From Euborellia annulipes (lineage: Eukaryota > Arthropoda > Insecta > Dermaptera > Anisolabididae), in NCBI GenBank assembly GCA_023213315.1, contig JAKCPI010007977.1, positions 186,001 through 250,000 of the forward strand: 64,000 bases of DNA, written 5' to 3'. Under the pieces are notes generated by a model. It made no database searches, was not told the DNA's origin, and saw nothing but the letters and a program-made list of their open reading frames with translations. Made by a program: the position numbers and the translations under genes. Below, in pieces: positions 1-14,500 of this stretch. Every line of letters begins with the position of its first letter. Positions within the stretch are counted from its first letter, which is position 1.

Positions 1-752
1 TTTTTTTTTTAATGAATGAAAATATATATATTTTTTATTTTAAAAAAATAAATAGAAAATTTTATATTAGATCTTTGGGCACACAGTAAATGTAAACATT
101 GTTATAAAAAATATCATAATTTATTTGGAAGTGAATTTTTTTTTTTTTAGTCAAATATAGATAATCAAATTTATATATTTACAGATTTTTGTCACAAGAA
201 TTGCCTCTTAACTCCTCTAAATGATAAACTAAAAAAAGTATATGCATTGGATTAGAAATATAAATTATTCGTCTCTGTTATATTGGAAACAATTATTAAA
301 TGGGAACAATTTTCCCTACAATTAGAAAATATCCATACCCGATGTTAAGTTATTTTATATTAAACCCACATTCTCCCGTTGTGAGTGTTTGAACCTATAA
401 AAACTAAGCACGTCTTTCGAGTTTAAAGTAAATAAATTAACATCAAGTATGATTATTAAATTTTTTTTTTAAATTTAATTAGTAATAGTTTTTCTAAATT
501 TATATAGGAAGACTATCGATTCTAATTATAAAAAAAATCGTTACTTTTGGAAAGAGTAACTAAATTTAAAGTTTTTAAATTAAAAAAAATATTTTCATAA
601 AAAAAGTATTTTATCTCATGAATTTAGTGGTGTTGACTCCGAATTTTGCATTGTTTTTTTAAGAATGGCTCCAGTTTTCGAAATTAAATGTAAATTATTA
701 TATTAGCAACAATAGAAACAACCTGATATGTAAATTAATAATAATATTGAAT

Positions 753-950
753 CATTGGCGCAACCAGTCCAGGAAGGTGATAAAGTACTTATTTTTTGTC
801 CTTGGAAACTATATTGTCTTTTCATTTTAAAAATGTTTGCATTTGTTTTAAATTTGATTAACGAAAAATGCCCCTTAATGCCAAAGTGAAGTGTCTTTAA
901 AAGAAATTAAATCTCCCTTCCCCAAGGGCCAAATCCTGGTTGCGGCATTG
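753..950. mobile_element. hAT-like miniature element, G-tract family, aged
   Basis: The left end reads CATTGGCGCAACCAG and the right end is its near complement (CTGGTTGCGGCATTG). The flanking octamers are TATTGAAT and CATTAAAT, 6 of 8 matching, so this is an old copy. Its ends match those of the better preserved copy at 12394-12752. No coding capacity. Confidence 0.6.
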
Positions 951-1597
951 CATTAAATCAATTTCATCTTGAAGGGTAATCCAAGGCCGTAGACACATTT
1001 TTTCGAAGGGATAATTTAATTTTAACACTATATTTCATTCTCTATTATACTTTTATTTAATTATTTTTAAGATTTTATTCCCCAAATGGCTAAGGCCTTG
1101 GATTAATCAATATATAAATCAGAAACAAATAAAATGTAAGTTCAAAATAAAATTTAAAACAATATTAATAAAAAAATTAATCAACAAATCAAAAGAGTTC
1201 AATAGTAATGATAAATATTAGTTAAAAAAATACATGATGATGTTGCACCAAGTCCTAAAAAATGAAAAAATGGTTGAATTAATTTATTAAAAGCACTTCT
1301 TTTATATCTTTTTCCAGCAGTAATCGTGTCCCGTCTGCCTTGTACAAATAAAATGATAAAATAGACAAAGTGGCTGAAATGTTAAGAATATGCATTATTA
1401 GTTCAAAAACTGGAGCCAATGTAATATCACTTTTAAAATCAATAGCCTAAAAACTTTCTTAGCCATTGAAAAAAATTTTATGTTGAGCAGTGTTATTATT
1501 ATTTTTTTTTATTTGAATATATATATGGTACCGGGTATATATACGTATATATACGTATATTGATCATGAAAAACTTTGAAATAAGACATTTAATCAC

Positions 1598-2137
1598 ACT
1601 GGTCGACAAGGTTTTCTTCACAAGATATCTGATTAGTGAATCTAGTACATTTTTTTATACTGAATTCAAATATGTAGTGAAATTTTTCCATTAGGGACAG
1701 TTTTAGAGATATAGAGAAAAAACAAAACATATATATCCATCAAAATCTCGACATCGAATTTTTGACAAGATCGCAATACTTTCTCTCTCTAAATATTTCA
1801 TATATAGGGTAAGAGAAAGTAATTATATTTTTCTAAGATTTTAGTCGTTTGAGGCTCGTCTAACTCTGACTTCTGATTGGGCTGAAACTTAAAATTTATA
1901 TGTATTATAACTATCTGCATATTTGTAAGGGGTGCCGCCATAAAAATATCTTGAAAATGCAAAATAAGTCGTTTTAGATCACATTTTCAATTAAAATTTA
2001 TTTTTCTCTATATCTCTAAAACTGTGGTTGATGGGGCAAAACTGAAATGATATTTGAATTCAGCATGAAAAATACTTCTAGAATCTCATATCTTTATTTT
2101 TGTGGAAAAAAAAGTTTTCTCGGGTTAACCAACACGA
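1598..2137. repeat. Long inverted repeat with a foreign piece inside
   Basis: About 110 bases at 1598-1720 recur as an imperfect inverted copy at about 2009-2137; both arms contain ACAGTTTTAGAGATATAGAG or its complement. Inside (about 1725-1830) sits the 3' end of the interspersed family also seen at 30.5, 34.9 and 42.7 kb. The right arm ends near a short palindrome containing TTTTCTCGGGTT. Class unknown. Confidence 0.5.
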
Positions 2138-2600
2138 GAAAACTTATCTTCGCCTATATATATATATATTTATTGATAATTTCTTAAGTTTAAAAATGAT
2201 GATTAAATGAAAGTTGTATAATGCTCATTAATTTACTTCTATTTTTTTTTTAAATAATTTAATATTTTAAAACAACATACTTTTAAGAAAATCTTTAAAG
2301 AAAACTATCTGGCAGCCTCATACATTGGCAGCTCATAAAAATTAAAAAATATAAAATAACTTCATAAAAATAGAATATGAATAAAATGTTTAGTTTAAGA
2401 GAAGAATTATAAATTTTTTTCAAAAATAAGGCGAAGGGACATGAAATAAGATCATAAATCCCGAAAATAATAAGAATTGTTTGGTAAAGCAAAAAATTGG
2501 TGTTAAAAATTACAATTCCTTTGAACTGTTATTATTTGATTAAAGGGAAAAAAAAATCTTTAAAAGTTGGATTAAAAAGTAAAGGAAAGTAAAAATGAGT

Positions 2601-4908
2601 TTACATAGGCGTATTTGACGACGAATTGTTTTTGTTTTTATAACCAATAAATGCAACTTTAGTGTCGATATCTTCGAGATCGTCATCTCCGATCAATCTA
2701 TCCTCTACCTCTGCTTTGGAGAAATTTATTAACCTAAAACAGAGAAAAAAAAACAGTTTTTTTTATTTGATTTTGAAAAAAAAAAATAAAAAAAATATAT
2801 ATATATATTTTTAAAAAAAAAAAATCGTTACTTAAGGGATGTGGTCAAAAACATCTTGATAACTAAATATAATGAAATTATGATTAAAAATACCACACTT
2901 ATCAATTTTAACGTATTATTAGATTAATATTCTAATTGGGAAACCACTTAAAATGAAACAAAAATAAATGCTATTAGTGTTTCCGGATTTCTAAGAAAAT
3001 TTTCAAATCAAGTAGATATATTTATTTCTAAAACGTAAAACAATTTTCATCAAGTAATAATAAAAATGAGTTGTTGATGTTTTGGTATTTTTACTGTTTT
3101 TATTTTTTATTTCGTGTATTAATCGGTATTTAAGATAATTTAGACTTAGCACCATATTTATTTCAATTGATTGCTAGCCAATTCAATCGAAATAAATTTT
3201 TGTACCTTGGGACGGGAAACCGTCAAAAGATGGGCATAAAAACTTGAAAATTTTCATGAAGAATTGAAGATAGAAATCATATATATCATAGGCTTACTCA
3301 GAAATATATAATACAGGCCTATCCCTCTCTAGATATCAAGGATAATTGTTAATGGACATTATATTATATTCTAAAATATCTAAATTTGGTTTATGCCTCA
3401 AGAGAAACGAGTGGGGTTGAACCTTTCTGAGTACGCCCATGACATTTTAATGATTAGAAATAAATATACTAATAAGATATCTAATACTTCCCTCTTCTAA
3501 ATTATAAAGCATCACTCAATTCAAATACACACATCCATACTCAAGCCCAAAAGCAGAGAAAATCTAAATAAAAATGCTATTTTTGAAAAATACAATACGT
3601 GTAGGTTCTAAACGAAACGAGTATATATTTGATATCTTGCAAACAAATTTATATAAAAAAAGGACTTTTTTTTCTACATCCCTATTTTTCTAAATTAATT
3701 GGTAGTCAATATAATTTAGAAAATGGGAAGCGAAGCCTAGCACAAGAGGCGAAATTTCTACCTCAGAGCTACGGGCGATTTGGTTCTTTCATTTGACCAC
3801 TTTGCAGCTTTCAAAACGCCCGTTAACTAGAAATTCATGCAATGATATCTACTAAGGGTGAGTGAATCTATTATACTTTACATTTCATACAAAAAGGAGA
3901 AATGGATTATTTTTGTGTGAAAAAAAAAACAAAACTTTTTTTAGTCATGACTTAAAATACATACATTGCTGCTCTGAGATGAGTTCAAACCTGTAAAAGG
4001 GAAGTAATGTATTTGAAATTATTATATAGTTCAATTTAAGAGAATACATTGTACATAAAATCATTCAAATTAGTCTCAAAAAACATACACCATAAACAAA
4101 TTGATTAGACATCAAGGCATATATATATATTGAATGTTAATATCTAATTCAAAACAAAACATTGACCTTGAAAGCCTGGTCAAGGTCAAAAAATAATAGG
4201 ATAGTTTGGTTTCCCCCATCATCATTTTTCTGAACTATAGGAGTGTATTTATGAATATCGAAAGATTTGATAAATACAGTGGAACCTCGCTTAACGAGCA
4301 TAATTCGTTCCAGAATCATACTCGTTATCCGAAACAATAACATTCTTCTCATAGAGCTGTCCCCCAATCAGACTGATGTAAGAATCCCCCCCCCCCCCCC
4401 CCGTTAAGCAAGTAATTTTACGAATTACTCGCTAAGCGAGGTTCTACTGTATTGCACTGGTGTAGCCGAATGTGCATTAGGCAGCATACCTATGACCAAG
4501 AATGGCTGAAAATCTTGGCAATAGGTCACATATTCGATATCATCAGTAAAAATACACTCAAAATTAAATAAAATATTGACTAGTCATAGTCCGAATTAAG
4601 ACATATAAAAAATATTAATATGAAAAGGTTTCAAAAAGTTGAAAATTTAGTTTAAAGCAACAAATGACTAATAGGAATAACTATAGCATAAATATTGTAT
4701 ACTTTTTATAAATGGTTAGGTCTATAATAAAGACGTTGTCACGTCAAAAGGAATTTACTTAGTGAATGCGCTGCTGGTAGAACGAGTCAACGGTCTCTCG
4801 ATATCATCCAAACCTCGATGGATGGATATTGAATCTAATAGATCTGATCGATTCTTCATCTCGAGATATTCCGGAGTTTGGAGAGTTGTACTTGTCGGTT
4901 TTCTATAC
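2601..4908 (-). CDS. ATP7: ATP7 exons 22-23: cytosolic C-terminal tail
   Basis: Exon 22 (4908-4759) opens with YRKPT, the conserved end of the last membrane helix region, and continues as a hydrophilic tail containing RSDLLDS. Exon 23 (2733-2601) encodes [18 protein letters not shown] and the stop TAA at 2603-2601. The join AA|G is in frame and matches the human tail pattern (NYSRA..). The LL pair is a candidate sorting signal and the final TPM a candidate PDZ ligand; both are inferences. Confidence 0.93.
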
Positions 4909-7900
4909 CTATAACAAAAGATTTCAAATGTTTAGATAAAAATGAGCATATTTAGGGGAAAATATTGAAATGTTTATGAAAATTAGCTGCATAACAGATA
5001 TATATATTTATACATAAAGTTAAATCAAGTCCAATAGGTCATCTTCTTCTTCTTCTATCCTCGCCTTATTCCCGCGATGCGGGGTCGGCGAACCTCATTT
5101 TTTCCCTCCAACCCTATCATGCGTTTTTGCGACCGGAAGAATTAGAACAGGCCGGCCCATCGCCCGGTCTGACGCCTGTTGAAATGAGGAAGGAAGAGAC
5201 AGACATACAAAGAACTTAAGGACACCCTGTCCCAGCTCGGGCAGCTCGTGGTCGCCATCCACGTACCCACAAGATGTGGGCCCCTGAGCAACGAGTCCAA
5301 CAGGTCATAAAACAGTTATATAAAATTAAAATATTAATATATATGGAAAGGGGTTAGTCTTCTAGAAAAATAAATAAAAAGTAAAAAATTCATTAAATTC
5401 AAATTCAAAATTTCCATAGGCTCTGTGTATTTTAAATGTTGACTGCTTGAAATAAACTATAGTTATTTTTCAAAATTTTAATCTCATCTTTGGATATTTT
5501 ATACAGAATAGAGTTCTAAATAAATACAAAATTTCATAAGAATTGAGAAAAATTGTTTTTAAATGTAAAAAAAAAAAAAGGGGACCTCCCTTTTGAATCT
5601 AAATTTACATGCTCTATGGAAGGAAGAGCAGGAAAATGAATTTGAAAAAATCTTCAAAAAATATTTCTTTTCTATTTTGTATTCTTCAAATAATTTAAAA
5701 AAGACTGCTTAAAAATTAAGCTATCAAACAAAGTTTGATATTATAAAATGAAAATTTTGTTTTTGTGCCCCCTCCCCCATTCCTTCCACTACAAAGAATA
5801 ATTGAGTTCCTGGTTCCATTTGTCTTCCTTTTTCTTTATCCAGTAATAAGGTGTCGGCTTTATAGGTACTGTTATAAGGGTAGTGAAGTTGACCTGTCGC
5901 GATGGGTCATTGAAGCTCACGTTTAATCAAGATGGAAAGAATATAATATACAGGAAGAATAAATAACTTCTTAGTTCGAGTAACTCGTGCTCGCTCTCTA
6001 CAGTTATGGACTTGAGCCCCTCAGTGAAAAAAAGTTTCTCTTTGAAATTAGATGCCACCTTCAATGAGGTTATTTGATCAACTTGGAATGAATCCATCAG
6101 AGATAAGAGAAATGAAAGAGCAAATTGGACGCGAATCCCGTTGGGTGGGGAAGAAGTAGTGGCAGTGACGGAGATTCCCCTTCGGCCTTGGTTTACTCTC
6201 TCTGCTGCTGAGTCTTTAAGTCTCCGAGTTAGCAATCGGCAGTTGTGGCGCAAGTATGCTACTGCACGGGTGTCTCCTGCTGCTTGCTGGCATTCTACCT
6301 TTACAAGCTTTAACTGATGTTGAGTTTCGGGTTACCACTCAGGCTGAGGAGTGTTTTAAAAATAATGCAGTGCTCTTCCATGGACAATGTTATCTTCTCC
6401 TTTCTCAAGGTCCTTGTCAGCAGGGCGAGTTGCTAGTCTTCTTTATTGGTCCTGATGATCGTGACATGATCGGTTGCCGTAGATGCCATTGCTGTCAGTC
6501 ACCGACATCTGTTTTCTGGCCTAAGGATGGCACTTGCCGAAAACCCGCTGACGCTGCTCAACTCTGTCAATCTCAAGGTATTGATAAAATTTTAAATTTC
6601 TTATATGTGATATTATATATCATCTTCATCCCTATATATTTGTATGAAATTTATTTGATAATTTTAAATTATTTGAGGAAAAAATCATATAAATATTAAC
6701 AAATACATAATAATATTTTGGCTATCTTGACAAATAAATAAAGAATGATAATTTTTAGAATGTAATCATAAATAATTATTCCGATGATGTCATTTTAAAT
6801 ATCAATTATATTTACAATATATATATATATAATTAAATAAATATAAATATATATATATATATATATAGCTCAATTGAAAATTTCTTTTAATGGGGGGGGG
6901 GGGGGGATCTTTCATTTTGCATCACATAACCAGAATTCATTTTAAAAAATAAAATAAATTATTATTAGTAACTAATAGATTTCTATTCCCATTCATATAA
7001 AATAGGTTGCGTAAAAACTTTCGGTCAAAAATAAATAGCAAATTGCTATCAGTGTATTTTTATAAATATAAGTGTGTGAGAAAATAAATTTCATTAATTT
7101 TTTTAGCGAGTCTATAAAAATTGCCAAAATATTTCACAGCCGGGTTGGGATCGGGAGAGGAAAAAGTTATTTAGAACATTAAACTCGGCCTTATTCTTTA
7201 AATTTCTTTCAAAATAATAAAAATCCCTTATTTTAACCTTTATTTTATAAATAATTCAAAGGAGAGAGAGAGATTTTTGTAGAGGACTCTCTTCTCATGT
7301 CAAATATGTAAACAAAATTCCTCCCCCAAATTGTCTTGGGAATTTCAATGCAAATAAAAGCAAAGAGAAAGAAATATTATTTTCATATTTCATCTTAATA
7401 AAATTATTTTATCTAATTATGCTTTGTGTTTATTATCTATAAATTACTCAAACCTTTCATCATGTTTTTTTTTTTTTTTACTTTTAATTATTTTTCTTTA
7501 TGATCATTCCTTTTTTTTTCAACAAAAGTATGAAATTTCAATGATAAAATTCTATTATGAATTTAATCTCGCTTTCCAATCGGTTGAGTAATTTGAAATT
7601 TATTATTGTTATGATACTAAGCAAGGGCCAGATGACTTTTTTCGAAGGAGGGGGGATAAATTTTTTCCCCATATTTCAAAAGTAAACATGTATATTATTT
7701 ATTGAATGTCATGAATTAAAGGCCTATTACATTTGAGAAAGAAAATTTTTATACTATGTATTTAAAAAAAAAAAAATTATTTAAATTTAAATTCCTCTTA
7801 TAGCTAATAGCTGTTACATATTGAATTAATATTTTTTTCTATAGATTGTTTTTATATATTTAAGTTTATTGAAAAGATCTCATTCTTTTGTAAGGGAAAC

Positions 7901-8495
7901 AAGGCTAATTGCACAAAAAATTATGTATATGGAAACAAAAATAAATTTTATTATTAGGTAACAAATTCTCAATTATGCTTGTGAAAAAAATTGATTAGTT
8001 TTTTTTTATTCGTGATGAGTCAAACGATGATTATGATTATTATTTATTTTTAAAATCATTATTTTTCTAGTACACAAAAATAATTAATCAAATAAATATG
8101 AAATGTAAATTATATATATATATATATTTTTACATTTCAATTTGAAAGTATTTAAAATCTTATTCCCTAAAGAAAAATAAAAATGATTATTATTATTTTA
8201 TAAGACACTTGGAAGCACCTCTAAAAATAGATAATAGGCATGATCAATTGGTTGTAATATATGACATTAGAGGATAGATTCCTATTGGCCTCGCGCCTTT
8301 GAAAACCTTGAATTCCGTTCAAAAATCTTTTTCAGATCATTTCCTCAAAAACAAAAACAAAAGGATCAGAATTTTGTTTATTATAATGATTACACAACCG
8401 GGCAATTAGGTTATTTTAGTCTGATCGCATGGTATATTGTTTGACAAGGTGCAACATCTAATTGTCAACCAAAGGCGCACAATTAAAATCTGGGA

Positions 8496-8587
<92 letters not shown>

Positions 8588-11500
8588 CAGACAGCCTGGA
8601 ATATTGCAGCAATATTGCAAATCTTGCAGCAACATTGGAGCAATATTGTTGCAATATTCCTATGTTCGCCTTTTTGCAACATTGCAGTAATATTGCGGCA
8701 ATATTGCTCCAATGTTGCTGTTTGAGCTGCAATATTGCATCAATGTTGCTGCAATACTGTCAATATTGAGCAAGATTGGCAATATTTCTGCAATATTGCT
8801 GATAAGCGAAAGTGTTTTTTTAATCTTCATTTTAACACATTATTGTGAGATATAGACTGGACTGGATATCGGATTATTCTGTACAACGCCGGGGGCCTTT
8901 GGCCCTGGAGCTTCCAAGCCAGTTGCACCTAACAAGGTTGCCCATAGAACATCCGAGGATTTTCCTCATTCTAACTACTATGGACCTAAAATGGAATTGA
9001 CAATGACAACTTCAACACTCCATCTGATACGGCTAGATAGGAAAGGGAATTAAATTAGGAAGTTGCAAAATTGAGTATTAGAAACATGTTGAAATGATAG
9101 ATACTAATAGGATCGTTAAAAACTTTGAAAAAGGTTATTAATGTTGCCAATTTCGACTTAGATATTTGCCAACGTGAAATGTCTTATTCAAAAGTTCCAA
9201 CAAAATTTAATAATTATGTACGTTGTACGCCCAAAGAGTTTTCACTTCAAAAAAATTGAGGGATATGATGGTTTTGGTCACAAATAAATCAATTATAGCT
9301 CTTTTCAGCATCTTATATGTATCAACTTAATTTCCAAAATCAATGCTTCTTGAATGTAATTTATGTTTATTCCTCAAAAATTGGTTATTATATATATCAT
9401 TAAAATTGTATTTAGATAGGCCATTATATAAAAATATTACTTCGACTCTGGCCTCAATGCCCAGATTTGGATTGTAATTGAAAATGTTAGTAAAGTCGAA
9501 CTAAATAGAATAACGGTGTGTTATTTTCAGATCGGGAACTTAGTCAGAACTTGTTCGACGAGGGCGAATGCCGATGCAAGACTAAGCCAAGCCTCAAACT
9601 AGAGCTCTCCTCACAAAATCATCAATTCGTGGACAATAGTACAAGACTTTCACCCCATGAGTGCTATGATCTATTCAAGAGAGGACCCTGCCTCCAGAGA
9701 CATGTATTACAACCAGAAGAGAGAGTTCGGGAAGGCATCTGCGTTCCAGACCTTTGTGCGAGGGTTAGTTCTATCACACTACAAATAATAAAATAAAATC
9801 TTCTAGAGATTATTTATTTTAATTCAGCTGCCTAACAGCGAGAAGCTATTTATAAGACATAGTACAAAATTATAATACGAAACCAATCGTTCTATGATCA
9901 CCATAGCAATATTTCGTATAACAATACCGGTGTTTGATGAAAGAATATAATTGGATTTGTTGTTATAAAGTTCACTTAACAAGGTACTAAGTATCAAAAC
10001 ATGTTCAGCAAGATAATCGAAAATTTTCTAAGGTGCGCGACAAATTAACAATAAAATCCTTATGACTTAACTTATCATTCATGCTCCAATTATTTCCCAA
10101 TTCGCATTTTTTTAAAAATATTTTCATTGATTTACTTCCCCCTTTAAATTAAGTTTCTTACTTGTTTCATTAATGTGAATGGTTCTCAGGAGATTCAATT
10201 ATTTATAAAGAGAGGATGAATTTAGACAATTAAATAAAAATCCTTGATCTGTACATAATGTAAATTTTCAAAGGAAGTTTTAAATTTCTTTAATAAAACT
10301 ACTCAGTGAAAGAGAGAGAATAATCAAAATCATTTTACCAAATTGTTTTGCCCTTTCAATTTAACTTTAACACTTTATTGACGCCTACTTAAAATATTAA
10401 ATATCAAAGTTCAAAGCTCTTCTTCTCAAAAACGATTTAGGGAAATATATTTTTAAAACCATAAGAGTTATTTTTTCAATATATTTTCCTAATTAAAATA
10501 CAGATTTATTAATAATTGGTACAATTAAGTTAGTGGGAAAAAGAAATCAATAAATTTGAAATTTGTTCTAATTAATTATATATGATGACGGACGATTCTG
10601 GAGAAAAAGAAGCATGGAGGGTGTCCAACCCTAGTAAGGCTTGATTCAACCAAACCAACAATTAGGGCTTATTAAATGTTTTTTTATGTGAAAATACATA
10701 TTATGCGTATAACGAAACCTTTCTAGACTTTTAAGACTTAAGGGCTCCTTACACGGGCCAATAATAATGGCATTAGTTTATCAGAATAACATGCTTATTA
10801 ATGGTCATTCTGATAAAGTAATGTCATTATTATTGACCGTGTAAGGGGGCCCTTAAGACCCCTAAAGTCTTATATTCATATAACAAGTTTTTTTAATATT
10901 TTACTATTGCGGTTATTTATATATCAATATATTTAAAATCCTTCTGACCTTGAGTTATTATTAAAATTTAATTAACTCTTGATCAAATAGATCTAAATAT
11001 ATATTTTGACTTAAAAGATTCAGAATTTCAAGCATTATCGATTGACACTAAATTCCTTTTATTCAATCCATTAGATTAGAATTTGGTGAAAAAATTTTAT
11101 TTTAAAACATTTGTGATTTTTCACTTTTAAAAAAAGTAAAAATTAAAATATATTCAAAGAAAAATTCAGCAAATAAAAAAAAAATTATATTCAAAAATAT
11201 ATAAAATTCTATAGAAGCAGAGCTGTTCAATTTGTTATAAATAAATCTTTGGTTACTTTCTAAATTCCACATTTTGATGATGGAATAAACGTTGACTAAC
11301 TTCTGATAAAATTCAATTAAGATGAGTATTACAATGGTTAAATAAAATTAGAAATTGTTATATAAATAAGTTTAACTAATACTAGTAATAAGAATTCATG
11401 AAACAATTTTACTATTAAATGATATATGAAAAATTAATTAAGAAGGGAAAAATAAGAGAGGAATATCAAGATTTATTTAGAAGACTTGGAGATAGGAATT

Positions 11501-14500
11501 TTTCAAAAAATATTGGCAGTTTCAGTCGGGTGATGGTCATGGGAACAAAGAAAGGTAATTAACAAAAACATTTTAAACAAATATCAAGATTATGTCGCAT
11601 ACCCCTGGGTTCGCCATTACATATTTGATCATTTATCTAATTTGAATCAGTATTAGAGTTAATTTTATAAATTTTCAACGACCTTGTTTATTATATTTAT
11701 AGATAAATATTTTTTTTTTTATAGGAAAATGAGAATCTGAGAGCTGGGGAATTACCTTTTGTAAGATTTAACAACGAATGCTATCAACTTGGAAAACAAG
11801 TAAGTCATTCTATTTTTTTTTTTTTGAACGGCGGCGGATATCTGTCCTGGTCCTTTCCCATTTCCTAGGGTAGGGATCTTTTTCAACATCGACAGGAAAT
11901 CTTAATAACTGTGTCAGGTTGACTACACATTTAAGATCAAATCCCATCTGGAGGCTGAGGGACTTGAACTTCTATAGGAGATCCTGTTTTATTTTCAAAA
12001 CCATCCAAACAAGTCTGCCACCTTATATATCCGAAACTCAAAGTCCCGGTACCTAGAGCATAGCCGTTGACCGGTATGTGGTAGCCTTGATTGCCTAAGG
12101 CACACAACGGCTGTTATCGCTCGATCTTTAGCTGTCACGAGCAATAAATAGGATATGGAATGAGGCCCCCTGAGATTCAGAGATGCACAAATGTTAACAG
12201 GTTTCGGTATACTGACGATCAAAAGTGGAGAGATGACAAATGTATTATTTTAATTAAACTGATTTTTTTATAGAAATTTATAAAATAATAGTCCATATTA
12301 CATTTTTAAAGAATTAGAATATCTCTATTGTAGATTGTAAAAAAAAAAAAACAGCTTATATTAACCCACTCAAAAGTAAATGGTCAAGTGAATCACTGGC
12401 GCAACCAGGGGGGGGGGTTAGGGTTTTACCCCCCCCCCCCCCCGGAGAAAAAAAATCAAAATATATATTACAAATAGAAAAGAAAAAATATAATCATTTC
12501 GGTTTCACTAAAGAGGAGATGTTCCGCGGGCGGGAAAAAAATTTGGAATCGCAGGCAGCACATGAAAAAAATTTTTTGTTCCGCAGGCGGCGAAAATTTA
12601 GCGTCTCTAAAAAAAAAAAGGAAATCAAAATTTTCCACAGAGCAAAAAACTTTGGTTCCGCGAAAAAAAAAATTTTCACAGAAAAATTTTCGACATCAGC
12701 CCCCCCCCCCCCGAAAAACCCTCCCCAGGAGCAAATCCTGGTTGCGCCACTGAAGTGAATAGATTGTTTAGTTCGCCTATACGCCTTGGATCGTAAGCAA
12801 CTGGTTGTCTTTCCACCTGGGATGAAAAACGGTTGCCTACGTTCTTTTAAACGAACTAAACAATTGATACTTTTTCATCTATTTTTAAGTTGGTTAATAC
12901 AATTTGAAAAATTTCTGATATCACAGTGAGATATTCAACAGAGCCTCCTCCGAAATGATCAAAATGAAAAATTAACCTGGACCGCCGCCAATGATCTAAT
13001 TCAAAGGATGCTAAATTTCAAGTTATAAAATTAATTTAATAAAGTAAGTAATTAATTTTTATTTTTTTTGTAGGGTCCTTGTCAAAACAACTTAACAAGT
13101 GTCGGAGTCGATGCACAGTCTCTTAAATTGGGTTGTTATCACTTAACTACTAACACCATTTGGGTGGTAAATTGCAATGACTCCATTTCTAAATGTTCTC
13201 AAGAAACATCAAAACCAGACGCAAGTCAACAATATCTAGATAAAGTTGCACAATCGTTCAAAAATAAAAGACAACGTAGAGCAAATCCTGCCAAATAAGC
13301 TATAGATAATTTCAATATATTTTAATTGCTTTGCTCAAATATCTGTTTGCTCTCTTAATTGTATCCTTCGCCAAAAATATTATGACGAGCTTTTTATATA
13401 GGAGATATTAAAGAATTAATTTATTATTTAATATTGTAATTATAAATACATGATTATTCTATAAAAAACAATTCTTAAAATAATATCAGCTTTTATCTTA
13501 AAATATTCCTTTTAAATGTATTAGGGAAACATTTCAGTTTAAAAAGATTAAAGAAATGTTTGTTTGTTTTTTAATAAATTGAAAATTTTGTATATACTCC
13601 ATTAAAGAATTATTTTTTTTTTTTTTAATTATTGGATTAATAATAGAATAAGTAAAAGCTAATATATGTATCAGCCAAAAGTATATGCTCTAGCAGTCGA
13701 CGGTTAGAGAAAAGAAAACAACCATAAAACTTTGAGAGAGCAAGAGCTATGCAACTAACACACATTAGTATGTTTAAAAGGTAAAGTTTCTCAAATGCCC
13801 TAATTACAATTAATATCATCTCTCGAATCACGCCTCTAAGATTTCTAAGAAGGGCTGAATCAGAACTCAAACGTTTACTTTTGGCTGATACAGGTATTAA
13901 AAAATGTTATGAAAATATTTCTATTTGCTTGAGAGATATTTAGGAAATTAATTTGAAGGAGGTATATCATGCAAATACAATTGAAATTATATTCATTCAT
14001 TTTAAGAAAATGAGAAATATTTGAAATATAGCCATTATTTTTTAAAAACTTAAATATAAATGAAAATTTAAAATTTTCACACTAGTTGTCATTAATAGGT
14101 AAATTACATTTTTAGTTTAACTGTAAGTAGTTTATTTGTATTAAATACAACGTTCTGACCACTCATTTCGTGGGTTTTTTTCATTTAAATTTCAAATCAA
14201 CGAGACAAGTGCACCAGAGATGCAAACTAACTCGGGCTCGCAAAAATTATCAAAATTTCATCAAGGAGTAGGAAAGTGTAAGTTAAAATTAACTACAAAA
14301 CATGTACAGTGAGGGACAATATTAAGTCCCACCCATGCGTTTTCTATTTGTGATTATTTCATTGTTTTTAAAAAAATATTATGTATTTTTTAATGGAAAC
14401 TTTCATGGTCCAAATCTAGAAAATTTCCAATAAAGATTTTCATTTTCTTTTATAAAAACAATGAAATAATCACAAGTAAAAAACGCATGGGTGGGACTTA

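Larger units (their letters stand above)
1..2600. other. Repeat-rich sequence beyond the 3' end of ATP7
   Basis: No coding exon is visible. The stretch holds a G-tract hAT-like miniature element (753-950), a long inverted repeat (about 1598-2137) and AT-rich filler. The 3' UTR of ATP7 should run leftwards from 2600, but I cannot place its end: no clear AATAAA on the minus strand lies within the first 250 bases. Confidence 0.5.
6578..9530 (+). other. Intron 1 of the DUF4789-like gene
   Basis: Begins GTATTG and ends TTTTCAG. It holds AT dinucleotide runs (about 6815-6868, 8500-8585), a G12-16 run near 6890-6906, the GCAATATTG minisatellite (8582-8806) and a GC-richer 140-bp patch near 8860-9000 of unknown origin. 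No exon of another gene is evident. Confidence 0.6.

Noticed and set aside
5927..6253. 108-codon minus-strand frame
   Set aside because: It lies over the 5' UTR of the DUF4789-like gene on the other strand and has no family match or splice context.
8458..8732. Overlapping reading frames on both strands with Tyr-Ile runs
   Set aside because: They are translations of an AT microsatellite and the adjoining minisatellite.
12494..12758. Three reading frames of 60-80 codons
   Set aside because: They run through A- and C-runs inside a miniature hAT-like element, with no family features.
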